A stretch of 64,000 nt of DNA from Tillus elongatus (GCA_964006375.1 OZ023269.1:8239926-8303925), one strand, 5' to 3'. Shown: positions 1 through 9,183, numbered from the stretch's first letter. Translations and numbers: made by a program. Notes: generated from the letters alone by a model not told the origin.

Positions 1-302
1 CCAAATTCCAAACCAATTTGTCTGGTGCTTAAACTCGGATCTTCTTCAGTTCGTTCTAAAATTTCTTCCTCGACATTTGCTGTTCTAACAGCTCGATTTC
101 GTCCATAATCAAACTTAGCAGGAACAAATATACTGGTTTCTCATAGACGCCTTTCAACAGCGGAAAATGTTTGATAATTTGTAACATTTCTATTTAGAAA
201 TCTTTCTTGATATTCTCTGATTGACTTCCGACCATTTCCTTGGCAATAACCACAAACTAATATCATATCGGTCGTTTCTGCGTTGGTGTAGGGTACCGTC
301 AT
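1..302 (-). pseudogene. Mariner/IS630-like transposase, N-terminal fragment with stop
   Basis: The frame starts at an ATG complementary to 300-302 and codes for the DNA-binding helix-turn-helix half of a transposase. Recognisable pieces are TTDMILVCG near the start, SIREYQERF, and VEEEILERTEEDPSLSTRQI further on. The same order of motifs is seen in the MLE-B transposase near 59.8 kb. An in-frame TGA complementary to 141-143 interrupts it at codon 54. The catalytic half is outside the window. A transposase of this family cuts and pastes its own element at TA sites; this copy cannot be functional as read. Confidence 0.65.
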
Positions 303-672
303 ATAAATTGACGAAAGAAGTGATAACTTTTAAAACGAGAGTGACAAGTCAGACTTAATTGTTTGACAGTACTATTTTGTAACTAATGACAATATTTAAT
401 ATTATGTTGTCATTTCTATGATAAATTTTAGAACGAAATGAAACACTTAAATTCGATTATGACAGAAAGGGCTCCTCTAATCAAAATCTACAAAATATAC
501 CTTTCTTGAAGACAGCATATCAGGTAATAAACATTTGTGATAAGATATTTGATATACCGAGGCAGAAAAAAGTTATTTAGCTTTAAATGTAGGCAAAGGG
601 CTGCTGGTGGCGCCCTCTGCAAGGCACATCAAAACTATTATCAAACATGGATTGCCTTTTAGAAACACCCTG
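1..672 (-). mobile_element. Mariner/IS630-type transposon, 5' part, cut by window edge
   Basis: Read on the minus strand, the segment starts with a mariner-like end (CAGGGTGTTTCTAAAAGGC, from 672 leftward), runs through about 370 bp of leader, and enters a transposase frame at 302. The rest lies beyond position 1. A TA duplication is not intact at the 672 end (CA follows). The transposase is related to that of the 58-60.5 kb element. The leader holds a short GC-rich palindromic stretch around 600-630. Confidence 0.65.
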
Positions 673-675
673 CAT

Positions 676-1614
676 ATATCATCATCATCATCAATCAGCC
701 CTCTGCGCCCACTGCTGAACATAGGCCTCCCCTAGTTGAGTCCATTCTTTTCTGTCTTGAGCACTACGAATCCAGTTTTTGTAATTTTTGTAATGTCGTC
801 TGTCCAGCGAGTTGGTGGTCTTCCTCTGCTTCTTTTATCGGATCTGGGTCTCCATTCAAGTAATTGTTTTGTCCACCTGTCATCTTGCATGCGAGCCACA
901 TGTCCTGCCCACTTCCACTTGAGTTTTGCCACATGTACGACCACATCAGTCACTCCTGTTCTTCTGCGTAATTCTTCATTTCTAATGTGGTCACGTAACG
1001 AAACGCCAAGCATCGACCTCTCCATTTTGCGCTGTGTTACTTTAGTTTCTTAGCAGAAGCGTTGGTAAGGGTTAGTGTTTCGGCGCCGTAGGTCATAACC
1101 GGTAGAACACACTATTTCAAAACTTCTCTTTTCAAGCATATAGGAAGGTCGCTTCTGAAAACGTTTGCCATAAGCCGCCCGCTCTTCTGTTTATCTCGCA
1201 TGTTTGATTGGTTTTGGATATGCTTATCTCGTGGCCCAAATATGTGTATTTGTCTACCCATTCTACCTCAGAGTTTTCAATAATTAGGTTGTTACTAGGG
1301 ACGAGGTTTGTCATAAATTTTGTTTTTTCGATGTTCATTTTTAGACCTACTGTTGCACAGATCTCCTGAAGTTCCTGCAGCATCACTCTAATATCTTCCA
1401 AGTTGTCAGCTAGTAAGACAATGTCGTCTGCAAACCGTAGGTTTGACAGACTTTGGCCGTATATTCTTAGACCTTTTTGGTCCCAATCTAGCTTCTTGAA
1501 CACATACTCCAGGACGGTGATAAACAGTTTTGGAGACATCATATCTCCCTGGCGTTCTCCTCTCCTAATTTTTATAGGATTCGTGTTTTCATGTAGTTTT
1601 ACCACAAGAGTAGC

Positions 1615-1691
<77 letters not shown>

Positions 1692-2069
1692 AGAATAGTT
1701 TAATGTAGCGATAGTCAATACTGCATGCTTCCAGGGATTGCAACACTGCGTCCAGCTCCACAGTGTCGAAAGCCTTATCGAAGTCCACAAAAACAATGAC
1801 AAGTGGTCTGCCAAATTCGATGGTCGTTCCAATCGCTGTTTTAACGCTTTCAAGATGATCATTGGTTCCAAACCCACTTCGAAAACCGGCCTGTTCTACT
1901 GGCTTGATAAAGTCTAACTTGTTTTCAAGTCGTGTGGTAATTATTCTAGTAAATAATTTGTGGAGGTGGCTAAGTAGACTTATCGGCCTGTAATTTTCTA
2001 GGTTCGAGATGTCTCCTTTCTTGTGGATTAGTATTACGATAGTGTTGTGCCACCTTTCTGGTATCGTAC
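676..2069 (-). pseudogene. RTE-like LINE: reverse transcriptase and C-terminal region (part 2 of 2)
   Basis: The minus strand codes for a reverse transcriptase of the RTE type: AGFRSGFGT, VDFDKAFDTV, RQGDMMSPKLF, and the catalytic FADDIVLLA (near 1410-1440). Downstream comes the usual RTE tail, including MTYGAETL, MERSMLGVSLRD, KWAGHVARM and RGRPPTRW. The reading frame is open from the gypsy insertion point to about 1180, then broken by frameshifts and a TAG near 1105. The 3' end is a short GAT repeat (678-693), a typical RTE tail. A (TA)n array at 1618-1688 sits inside the frame as an Ile-Tyr repeat without shifting it. The beginning of this gene lies beyond the gypsy element, at 8793-8918. 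It is 5'-truncated and broken. Confidence 0.85.
1618..1688. repeat. (TA)n microsatellite inside the RTE reverse transcriptase
   Basis: A pure TA dinucleotide run of about 71 bp within the LINE coding region, between the LFYN and NATLVV residues of the frame. It keeps the frame because TATATA reads Tyr-Ile. Confidence 0.97.
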
Positions 2070-2809
2070 TGTTACGTTTTCTCCGGGTTCTGGATAAGTG
2101 AGACTTTTAATTTTAACAAAACAACTTTATTTACACTCTAAATATGGATACAATAAAATTTCTAGAATGTCTCTCTCACAAAACACTTCATTTACTGGCC
2201 TTACAATTACTACTCTCAACAAAAGTCACTAATCTGGTACTACAGTCACTACTCTCTTAACACTTTACACTGCTTCAAGTCACTACCACATTCTCTTACT
2301 GAACTGAACTCGGGCTGGCTTGCTTTCGCTTTTATATACTCGCCGTACCTTCCCCTCCTTTCTAGAGCATTCCATTCCAGAACGTTCCAGGACCTTCTTT
2401 CACTAGAAAGTTCTGTGAATACAGATCGGTCCCGTGTGTATACAGGGGGATGTATATACAGGATGATCCAAATGTGGTCACCACTCCTATGTTACACAAG
2501 AGGTGTTTCTCGAACTATAAGATCTCTCTGCGTATACAGGGTGTAAGGGTTCTCTGCGTATACAGGGTGTATATACAGGGTGTTCGGAATGTGCAGACCT
2601 CAGTTATCCGTTCCGACGGGGTACAAGTTAGTAACTTCGTTATTTCTGGTCCTAGAGGGTTGAGACTTCGCCTGAGGGGGGTCACCCCAGGCACCCCCAG
2701 GGGGGTGGGGAGGCGGTGTTGCCAGACTGTGCAAAAATTCCCAGATGTTGGGGGAAATTCTGGGGATGTGGCAACACCGCACCTACGTCTATTGAAGTGC
2801 TTTGTAACA
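2070..2809 (-). repeat. Gypsy 3' LTR
   Basis: 740 bp, ends TGTTACG...TGTAACA, matching 8053-8792 throughout by eye except C/A at 2732/8715. In this copy the AATAAA signal (complement of 2126-2131) would end the element transcript. It also holds three TATACAGGGTGT-type motifs between about 2535 and 2585, two of them in a 20-bp tandem repeat. Confidence 0.97.
2126..2131 (-). terminator. Polyadenylation signal of the gypsy 3' LTR
   Basis: AATAAA on the minus strand, about 160 nt downstream of the position corresponding to the LTR initiator and about 55 nt from the LTR end, as expected for an R/U5 boundary. Confidence 0.65.
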
Positions 2810-2824
2810 CTGCCCCCCTCCTTA
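2810..2824 (-). other. Polypurine tract of the gypsy element
   Basis: The minus strand reads AAGGAGGGGGGCAG directly before the 3' LTR TGTTAC. This is the expected primer site for plus-strand DNA synthesis. It overlaps the end of pol (stop at 2822-2824). Confidence 0.85.
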
Positions 2825-5800
2825 AGACTGTTCGTCCCGAACAGTATTTACCGGCCGCCAACTTGGGGGTTCATTGCCCCGATAGCGACTCAACCTCTCT
2901 ATGTGAACAACTTTGGGTTTAGTTCTTGGAGACAGCTGGATTCTGTAGACTAGGTCGTTAATTTTCTTAGTCACCAAGTATGGCCCTTCCCATGGTTTCT
3001 GAAGTTTGGGACTGAGGCCCTTTCTCCTTGTTGGTTGGTACAGCCACACTGCATCACCTTCCTTGAATGTATGGGGTGTTGCTCTGCGATCCAAGCGCAT
3101 CTTCATCCGGTCACTGCTTAAGAGGAGCCTATCTCTGACACATCTGTGTATAGTGCGCAGTTTCCCTTCTAGGTCGGCGACATACTCAGGTAACGTAGCT
3201 AGGTCCGCTATGTCCTCGTTCGGTGGTGGTCTCGTCATGTCGATTGGTAACCGCATCTCTCTGCCGGTCAACATCATGGATGAAGTGTAGCCGGTAGATT
3301 CATGCTGAGAGCTTCTGTAAGCTAGGAGGAACAGAGGTATCAGCTTGTCCCAGGTTCTCTGATTCTCGTCGACAAACATAGCAAGATACTGATTGATGGT
3401 CCTGTTATGCCGTTCTACCATGCCGTCTGATTGAGGGTGGAGTGGCGTTGTTCTCGTTTTCTTTATGCCTAGCAAGTCCATTAGGCTCTTCCAGACCTCT
3501 GATTCGAAATTCCGGCCCTGGTCGGTGTGAATCTCCAAGGGTACGCCATGCCGTGATATGACATTTTCCATCAGGGCTTCTGCTACGGTCGTTGCCTCTT
3601 GGTTGGGGATCGGCGCAACTTCAGGCCATTTCGAGAAGTAGTCCATCGCCACCATTATGTATCTGTTCCCAGACTCCGTGATGGGAAAAGGTCCTGCGAT
3701 GTCTACGGCAACTCTCTCCCACGGTGTACCTGAGATGTACTGCATCATTTTTCCTCTGGATCGGGTCTTTGGTCCTTTCTTTGAAGCACATTGGTCACAC
3801 CTTTTGCACCATTCTTCCACGCTCCTTCGGCAGTTTATCCAATAGAAGCGGTCTCTCACTCTGGCAAGAGTCCTGTTGACACCAAAGTGGCCTCCACTTC
3901 TACTATTGTGTAACTCTTGAAGAACACTGTCTATGCACTCACTTGGCACAACGGTCTGGTATATACAGTCTCTACCATCGGCAGTTTCCCATTTTCGAGT
4001 GATCATGTCATTCTTTAGACACAATGAGTCCCATTGTAGCCAGTAGCCTTTAACCTCCGCCCCAAACCGGGACACATCATGCCACTCAGGTTTTTTCCCT
4101 TTTTGTAGCCATTCTCTAATATTTTTCAAGTCTGGATCTGTCTTCTGTGCGTCTCTGATGTATTCAAGATTTACGTCTAGATCGGTATTATTCTCCTTTT
4201 CCGTCACCAGTTGTTTGATCTGATGAGTTACTTTATCGATCTCTTTGTTCTCTTGTCGCTCGCAAAATTTACATGCATGCACTGAACATGGTCTTCTTGA
4301 CAGGCTGTCTGCATTGGCGTGACTTCTTCCTCTTCGATGTTCAATCCGGAAGTCGTAGCTCTGCAGTTTCTCTATCCATCGGGCTATCTGTCCTTCGGGA
4401 TTTCTAAAGTTCAGAAGCCATTGCAGAGCAGAGTGATCTGACCTCACGCGGAATGTTCTTCCGTACAGGAAGCTGTGGAAATGTTCGATGGATCTTACAA
4501 CTGCCAGCAGTTCTTTCCGGGTTACACAGTAATTTCTTTCTGCTTTTCCGAACGTTTTGCTGAAGTAGCCTATCACAACTTCTTCTCCGGCTTGGAGCTG
4601 TGAGAGTACTGCCCCAATGCCATACTGGGAAGCATCGGTGTCCAGTATAAACAATCCTTCGTCCTGAGGATAAGCCAGCACAGGAGCAGTGAGAAGACGA
4701 TGTTTGAGCTCTCTAAAAGACTCTTGGCAATCTGGTGACCAGATGAACTCGGCCTTATTTTCAGTCAGGCTATGCAGAGGTTTCGCAATGCTGCTGAAGT
4801 ACTTCACAAAGCGTCGGTAATAGCTGCAAAGTCCCAGAAAACTTCTGACCTCATGTTTGTTCTTCGGCACAGGCCAGTCTCTTACTGCCTTTATTTTCTC
4901 TGGATCGGTTTCTATCCCTTTCTCAGAAACGACATGTCCAAGGAAACTCACTTTCTTCTGGAAGAGGACGCATTTCTTGGGATTGAGTTGCAGATTGGCA
5001 CCTCTCAGCCTGGAGAAGACTTGCTTCAGATTCGACAGGTGTTCATCGAAAGTCCTTCCAATCACCATGACATCGTCAAGATACACCAGGCATGTTTCCC
5101 ATGTCAGTCCTCTCAGCACTAACTCCATTAGTCGTTCGAAGGTGGCAGGAGCATTACACAGGCCGAATGGCATGACCTTGAATTGGTACAACCCATTCCC
5201 GGTTGAAAAAGCAGTCTTCTCCTTATCCTCTTTATGGAGTTCTACTTGCCAGTAACCACTTTTCAGGTCTAATGTAGAGAACCACTTTGATCCGGCCAAA
5301 GTGTTCAAAGTGTCGTCGATCCGGGGCAGGGGATAACTGTCTTTCTTGGTGACATCATTCAGCTTCCTATAGTCCACGCACAATCTCATAGTGCCGTCTT
5401 TCTTGGTGACCAAAACTACTGGGGACGACCAAGGACTATTAGACTCCTCGATCACACCATCTTCCAGCATTTCGTTAACCATCGCCTTGATTTCTGATTG
5501 CTTGGCAAAAGGCAGTCTTCTCGGCGGCTGTCTAATTGGTCTTGCGTCGCCAGTATTAATCCTGTGTTGCACTAGACTCGTACGACCTGTGATTTTATCT
5601 TGAGCGAAAATATCGGCCTCCTCCAATACGAACTTCAGGGCCATCTCCATCTCCATATTGTTCAATTGGCCCCATGAATTCTTGAACCGCTCTACTATTT
5701 CTACTGGCAGTCTTCTGTCTAATGCAGTGGGTGTCACGTTTTTGGACAACGTCACTCGGTCAATGGGTTCGCAAGTGGCGATAACTTCACCTCTCTTCAA

Positions 5801-6544
5801 TGTGACCCTGTTAGTTTGTACGTTAGCCACTCTTATGGGTATTGTCCTCTTCGGGTCTACTAAGCATCGTGCGACCAGGGCACCATCATGCCTATCTTTT
5901 AGGGGCTCCGCTATGAGAGCAGTCATACCATCAAGTTTCTTCTCTAGCCTGGCTCTGACAATCTTCTCACTGTTACCAGGAATCCGTGTATCCTCGTCGA
6001 CAACAAGTCTCACCCTGGGATTAGCTTCGCCTGCTGTTGGAGATAAATACAACTCTTCGTTACCGATTTTCAAGATCTTATTCTGGAAGTCTACTGATAG
6101 GACATCGAAATCTTCCATTAAATCCAGGCCCAGAATAAATTCGTCGACGATTTCTGCGACGACAGCCCTTACCTGTAGCTCAGTACTGCCCAGCCTAATG
6201 TAAACAGTGGCCTCTCCATGCACGGGTATTCTATCTCCTTTTGCCGTCTCCAACACAGGTTGTTTGTTGGTAGTGAGTGCTGACTTGTTTGGCAACATGT
6301 CTGGACGTACAACGGATCTAGTGGCACCAGTATCGATGGTGAAACTGCATTGTCTTCCGTCTATGCTGCCAGGTATAACGAGGCTCTCGTGGTAGCGTCG
6401 GATAGTGGAGACCTTTACTTTGGGGCCTTGGGACTCGCACGCCAGCTGCCGCCCCCTTACACTGGCGTCAGGTCGTTTCCCTGACGGCGCTCCCTGTTGG
6501 TGTATTCCTGTCCCCTGCGAGCCACCTGTTGGGTTTGTGAGCAC
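2822..6544 (-). CDS. pol: Gypsy Pol polyprotein (protease, RT, RNase H, integrase)
   Basis: 1240 codons, uninterrupted. Domains in order: aspartic protease with DTGA at residues 71-74; reverse transcriptase with LDLKSGYWQ, MPFGLCNAPATF and catalytic YLDD at about 488-491; RNase H with TDAS near 637, the RKEL glutamate near 678 and RSDH near 703; integrase with an HHCC zinc-binding module (GGHFGVNRT ... CKRCDQC) followed by a D-D-E core (AVDIAGPF, HTDQGRNF, GMVERHNRT); and a C-terminal DNA-binding part ending in PKVVHIERLSRYRG. No chromodomain is seen. It overlaps the end of gag by 88 bp in the -1 frame, so expression by -1 frameshifting is likely; the ATG at 6544 may not be used. All catalytic residues I can check are present, so the enzyme set looks functional. 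Confidence 0.95.
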   Translation of the reverse strand: MLTNPTGGSQGTGIHQQGAPSGKRPDASVRGRQLACESQGPKVKVSTIRRYHESLVIPGSIDGRQCSFTIDTGATRSVVRPDMLPNKSALTTNKQPVLETAKGDRIPVHGEATVYIRLGSTELQVRAVVAEIVDEFILGLDLMEDFDVLSVDFQNKILKIGNEELYLSPTAGEANPRVRLVVDEDTRIPGNSEKIVRARLEKKLDGMTALIAEPLKDRHDGALVARCLVDPKRTIPIRVANVQTNRVTLKRGEVIATCEPIDRVTLSKNVTPTALDRRLPVEIVERFKNSWGQLNNMEMEMALKFVLEEADIFAQDKITGRTSLVQHRINTGDARPIRQPPRRLPFAKQSEIKAMVNEMLEDGVIEESNSPWSSPVVLVTKKDGTMRLCVDYRKLNDVTKKDSYPLPRIDDTLNTLAGSKWFSTLDLKSGYWQVELHKEDKEKTAFSTGNGLYQFKVMPFGLCNAPATFERLMELVLRGLTWETCLVYLDDVMVIGRTFDEHLSNLKQVFSRLRGANLQLNPKKCVLFQKKVSFLGHVVSEKGIETDPEKIKAVRDWPVPKNKHEVRSFLGLCSYYRRFVKYFSSIAKPLHSLTENKAEFIWSPDCQESFRELKHRLLTAPVLAYPQDEGLFILDTDASQYGIGAVLSQLQAGEEVVIGYFSKTFGKAERNYCVTRKELLAVVRSIEHFHSFLYGRTFRVRSDHSALQWLLNFRNPEGQIARWIEKLQSYDFRIEHRRGRSHANADSLSRRPCSVHACKFCERQENKEIDKVTHQIKQLVTEKENNTDLDVNLEYIRDAQKTDPDLKNIREWLQKGKKPEWHDVSRFGAEVKGYWLQWDSLCLKNDMITRKWETADGRDCIYQTVVPSECIDSVLQELHNSRSGGHFGVNRTLARVRDRFYWINCRRSVEEWCKRCDQCASKKGPKTRSRGKMMQYISGTPWERVAVDIAGPFPITESGNRYIMVAMDYFSKWPEVAPIPNQEATTVAEALMENVISRHGVPLEIHTDQGRNFESEVWKSLMDLLGIKKTRTTPLHPQSDGMVERHNRTINQYLAMFVDENQRTWDKLIPLFLLAYRSSQHESTGYTSSMMLTGREMRLPIDMTRPPPNEDIADLATLPEYVADLEGKLRTIHRCVRDRLLLSSDRMKMRLDRRATPHTFKEGDAVWLYQPTRRKGLSPKLQKPWEGPYLVTKKINDLVYRIQLSPRTKPKVVHIERLSRYRGNEPPSWRPVNTVRDEQS

Positions 6545-7992
6545 TGCCTACTTATGTGCCCTTTCCTACCACACTTGTAGCATTCTATGTGGGACCAATC
6601 TGCTTTCGTCTGACGTGCTCCAACCGTTGCAGTGAGCTTGCTTATGGCTTCCTTCATCAACTTGATTTCTCGCCTTAGGTCCTCTGTCGTGTCTGCATGG
6701 TCCTCTATCTCCTTCACTTCGCGCAGCCTGTTTCGGCGAGGTTGAGATGCATTCTTGGCTGCTTCAAATTCCAAACCATAAATGACGCAGTCTGTAAGTG
6801 TTTTAAACCTTCCGAGCCTCAAAGATTGTTGCATCTCGTTGTCAAGTACCCCATCGATGAAGGTCTGGACGGTTATCTGGTTGACAAATTCTTCTGGGGC
6901 TTGGGGATATGCCAGTCGCACAAGTTTCTCCACTTCGGCACTAAATTCTTGCAGCGTCTCATTTGGCTTCTGGACCCTTGACTTTAGTTGTGTCTGGTAG
7001 ACCTGGCTCATGTACTTGTTACCATATCTCAAATCTAGGGCCTGTATCACTGTTAAGTAGTTTTGCTGTTTCGACTCCGGGATGTTCTGGAGGATTTCTA
7101 GGGCTTTACCTCGAAGCGAGAGAATTAGAGCAGTTGCTGCCTGTTGTTCGCTCCACCCATTGCTGAGAGCTGCCGCCTCAAACTGCCTCCTGTACATGGG
7201 CCACGATGTTTCTCCGTCAAAAGTCGGCGGCTTCAAGGTTCCATGAGGCTGCTGCACGATTGGCATATCTTCTTCCGGCCGATTTTGAACTGGGGACATT
7301 CCAGTAACTCCTCTTGGATGAGTTCTGTCAGTTTGGCCCATCACCTGCTCTGTCAGTTCTCTATGTCTGACTTCTGTGCCTTTCATCATCATCTTCATTT
7401 GTTCTTTCAACCCCTCCACTTCTTCCCATCGTTTGTTCAAATCCTCTGTTACATTTTCTACTTTCCTGTTTACCACTCCTATTGTATTTTCCACATCTTC
7501 TACTTTCTTGTCCACATTTTCTACTTTCTTGTCCACATTTTCTATTTGTTCGTTGATCTGTTCTATTTCTTCTTTTACACCAACTCTCATATTGTGGAAC
7601 ATACTTCGGAGGTCTTCTCTGTCTTCTTCGCGTTGCTTCTTGAGTTCTTCTTTATCTTCAAGACGCCTCTGTTCCTCCTCTTGTCGTCTTCTCTCGTCTT
7701 CTTCGCGCCGTCTTCTTTCATCTTCTTGTCGCCGTTGTTCGTCTTCTTCGCGTTGCCTCTTGATTTCATCTTTATCTTCTTGCCGCCGTTGTTCTTCCTC
7801 TTGTCGTCTTCTCTCGTCTTCTTCGCGCCGTCTTCTTTCTTCTTCTTGTCGCCGTTGTTCGTCTTCTTTGCGTCGTCTTCTTTCATCTTCTTGTCGCCGT
7901 TGTTCGTCTTCTTCGCGTTGCCTCTTCAGTAAGTCCATCAACTCTTTGATTTCAGCCATCTTGTCGTAGTCAGTCGATCTGGTGTTTACCAT
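6457..7992 (-). CDS. gag: Gypsy Gag polyprotein
   Basis: 511 codons, open. Residues about 10-130 are an extremely charged Arg/Glu/Gln stretch predicted to form a coiled coil; it contains a duplicated 40-residue unit beginning KRQREEDEQRRQ. Residues about 140-200 are a heptad stretch (repeated VENVDKK). Residues about 250-400 form the capsid-like retrotransposon gag domain (PPTFDGETSWPMYRRQF, ALILSLRGKALEIL). A CCHC zinc knuckle, CYKCGRKGHISRQC, lies at 471-484 and should bind element RNA. Gag would assemble the cytoplasmic particle in which pol copies the RNA. The start at 7992 lies about 60 nt inside the 5' LTR. The long N-terminal coiled coil is unusual for a Gag. Confidence 0.94.
   Translation of the reverse strand: MVNTRSTDYDKMAEIKELMDLLKRQREEDEQRRQEDERRRRKEDEQRRQEEERRRREEDERRRQEEEQRRQEDKDEIKRQREEDEQRRQEDERRRREEDERRRQEEEQRRLEDKEELKKQREEDREDLRSMFHNMRVGVKEEIEQINEQIENVDKKVENVDKKVEDVENTIGVVNRKVENVTEDLNKRWEEVEGLKEQMKMMMKGTEVRHRELTEQVMGQTDRTHPRGVTGMSPVQNRPEEDMPIVQQPHGTLKPPTFDGETSWPMYRRQFEAAALSNGWSEQQAATALILSLRGKALEILQNIPESKQQNYLTVIQALDLRYGNKYMSQVYQTQLKSRVQKPNETLQEFSAEVEKLVRLAYPQAPEEFVNQITVQTFIDGVLDNEMQQSLRLGRFKTLTDCVIYGLEFEAAKNASQPRRNRLREVKEIEDHADTTEDLRREIKLMKEAISKLTATVGARQTKADWSHIECYKCGRKGHISRQCSQTQQVARRGQEYTNRERRQGNDLTPV
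7627..7867 (-). repeat. Tandem duplication of about 120 bp in gag
   Basis: Two neighbouring units (about 7627-7746 and 7747-7867) are nearly identical and code for about 40 charged residues each. They keep the frame, so the Gag coiled coil has been lengthened by repeat expansion. The bias also creates long meaningless antisense frames here. Confidence 0.85.
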
Positions 7993-8031
7993 TTACAGCT
8001 AGCTTGCTTGTTCACTTCTTCACTCACTTAT

Positions 8032-8049
8032 CCCACACTTCTGACACCA
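8032..8049 (-). other. Gypsy primer binding site, tRNA-Leu type
   Basis: Three nucleotides inside the 5' LTR the minus strand reads TGGTGTCAGAAGTGTGGG. This matches the complement of the 3' end of a tRNA-Leu (CCCACTTCTGACA plus CCA) apart from one extra T. Minus-strand DNA synthesis would be primed here. Confidence 0.75.
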
Positions 8050-8052
8050 AAT

Positions 8053-8792
8053 TGTTACGTTTTCTCCGGGTTCTGGATAAGTGAGACTTTTAATTTTAAC
8101 AAAACAACTTTATTTACACTCTAAATATGGATACAATAAAATTTCTAGAATGTCTCTCTCACAAAACACTTCATTTACTGGCCTTACAATTACTACTCTC
8201 AACAAAAGTCACTAATCTGGTACTACAGTCACTACTCTCTTAACACTTTACACTGCTTCAAGTCACTACCACATTCTCTTACTGAACTGAACTCGGGCTG
8301 GCTTGCTTTCGCTTTTATATACTCGCCGTACCTTCCCCTCCTTTCTAGAGCATTCCATTCCAGAACGTTCCAGGACCTTCTTTCACTAGAAAGTTCTGTG
8401 AATACAGATCGGTCCCGTGTGTATACAGGGGGATGTATATACAGGATGATCCAAATGTGGTCACCACTCCTATGTTACACAAGAGGTGTTTCTCGAACTA
8501 TAAGATCTCTCTGCGTATACAGGGTGTAAGGGTTCTCTGCGTATACAGGGTGTATATACAGGGTGTTCGGAATGTGCAGACCTCAGTTATCCGTTCCGAC
8601 GGGGTACAAGTTAGTAACTTCGTTATTTCTGGTCCTAGAGGGTTGAGACTTCGCCTGAGGGGGGTCACCCCAGGCACCCCCAGGGGGGTGGGGAGGCGGT
8701 GTTGCCAGACTGTGAAAAAATTCCCAGATGTTGGGGGAAATTCTGGGGATGTGGCAACACCGCACCTACGTCTATTGAAGTGCTTTGTAACA
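8053..8792 (-). repeat. Gypsy 5' LTR
   Basis: 740 bp, nearly identical to 2070-2809. On the minus strand the order is U3 (8792 to about 8288) with heat-shock-like elements and TATA, initiator near 8287, R with AATAAA (complement of 8109-8114), and short U5 to 8053. Confidence 0.97.
8285..8400 (-). promoter_or_regulatory. Heat-shock-like pol II promoter in the gypsy LTR
   Basis: On the minus strand the LTR has two perfect GAAnnTTC dyads (GAACTTTC near 8393, GAACGTTC near 8367). They lie in a run of 5-bp-spaced units (GAA, TCC, GAA, TTC, GAA, GAA, CTC, GAA) ending near 8342, which is the layout of a heat-shock-factor binding array. About 25 bp further is TATATAAAA (8324-8314), and about 30 bp after that the arthropod initiator TCAGTT (8290-8285). 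Spacing between TATA and initiator is normal for insect promoters. The identical array occurs in the 3' LTR at 2302-2417. Heat inducibility is inference. Confidence 0.75.
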
Positions 8793-8915
8793 GTACTATT
8801 GAAGAGACAAAGGTTGAAAAGATATTTGATTTTTTGGAGCAAGCAAGGACCACCAATCTTTATCGCATCGGAAACCACGCAGTCTTCTCCGGGCGATTTT
8901 CGATTATTTTTTTCA

Positions 8916-8918
<3 letters not shown>
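8793..8918 (-). pseudogene. RTE-like LINE, start of RT domain (part 1 of 2)
   Basis: The minus strand codes for KSPGEDCVVSDAIKIGG and the following helix, the start of an RTE-type RT domain. It runs into the duplicated GTAC and resumes in the same gene at 2069 on the other side of the gypsy element. Its own 5' end is lost at the (TA)n array at 8919, so the endonuclease domain is missing. Confidence 0.85.

Positions 8919-8985
<67 letters not shown>
8919..8985. repeat. (TA)n microsatellite
   Basis: Pure TA run of about 67 bp at the truncated 5' end of the RTE LINE. The 120 bp after it hold nothing I recognise. Confidence 0.97.
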
Positions 8986-8986
<1 letters not shown>

Positions 8987-9183
8987 CCACTCTTAGCTGT
9001 ATTAGTAATCTTTACATTTTATTGTTGCGTTTGGTGCTTATTTATTCATAATGCTTAAAAAAGGTCATGCTTGCGCTTGCCATTACAAAAATGTAGTGGC
9101 TCTATAAGATTTTTTGTAAATTGTCAGCCCTGGTCCATTTTTTCCTAATATAGGGACAATGTATGTCAGGCTAGATGTATTCT

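Larger units (their letters stand above)
2070..8792 (-). mobile_element. Complete Ty3/gypsy LTR retrotransposon
   Basis: Two 740-bp direct repeats (2070-2809 and 8053-8792), each beginning TGTTAC and ending GTAACA, bound an internal region with gag and pol on the minus strand. GTAC is duplicated at 2066-2069 and 8793-8796, a 4-bp target duplication typical of Ty3/gypsy integrases. A tRNA-Leu-type primer site lies 3 nt inside the 5' LTR and a polypurine tract adjoins the 3' LTR. I find one mismatch between the LTRs (2732 versus 8715). Both frames are open. There is no env gene. It is inserted in an RTE-like LINE. This looks like a young, possibly mobile copy; the tRNA-Leu primer would fit the mdg3-like lineage, but the lineage is a guess. 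Confidence 0.96.

Noticed and set aside
7144..7969. Long plus-strand open frames over gag
   Set aside because: They are antisense to the real Gag coding sequence and arise from its biased AGA/GAA codons; their products are Phe/Ser/Leu-rich and match nothing.
2822..8052. Endogenous retrovirus with env
   Set aside because: Pol ends directly at the polypurine tract and 3' LTR; there is no room for an envelope gene.
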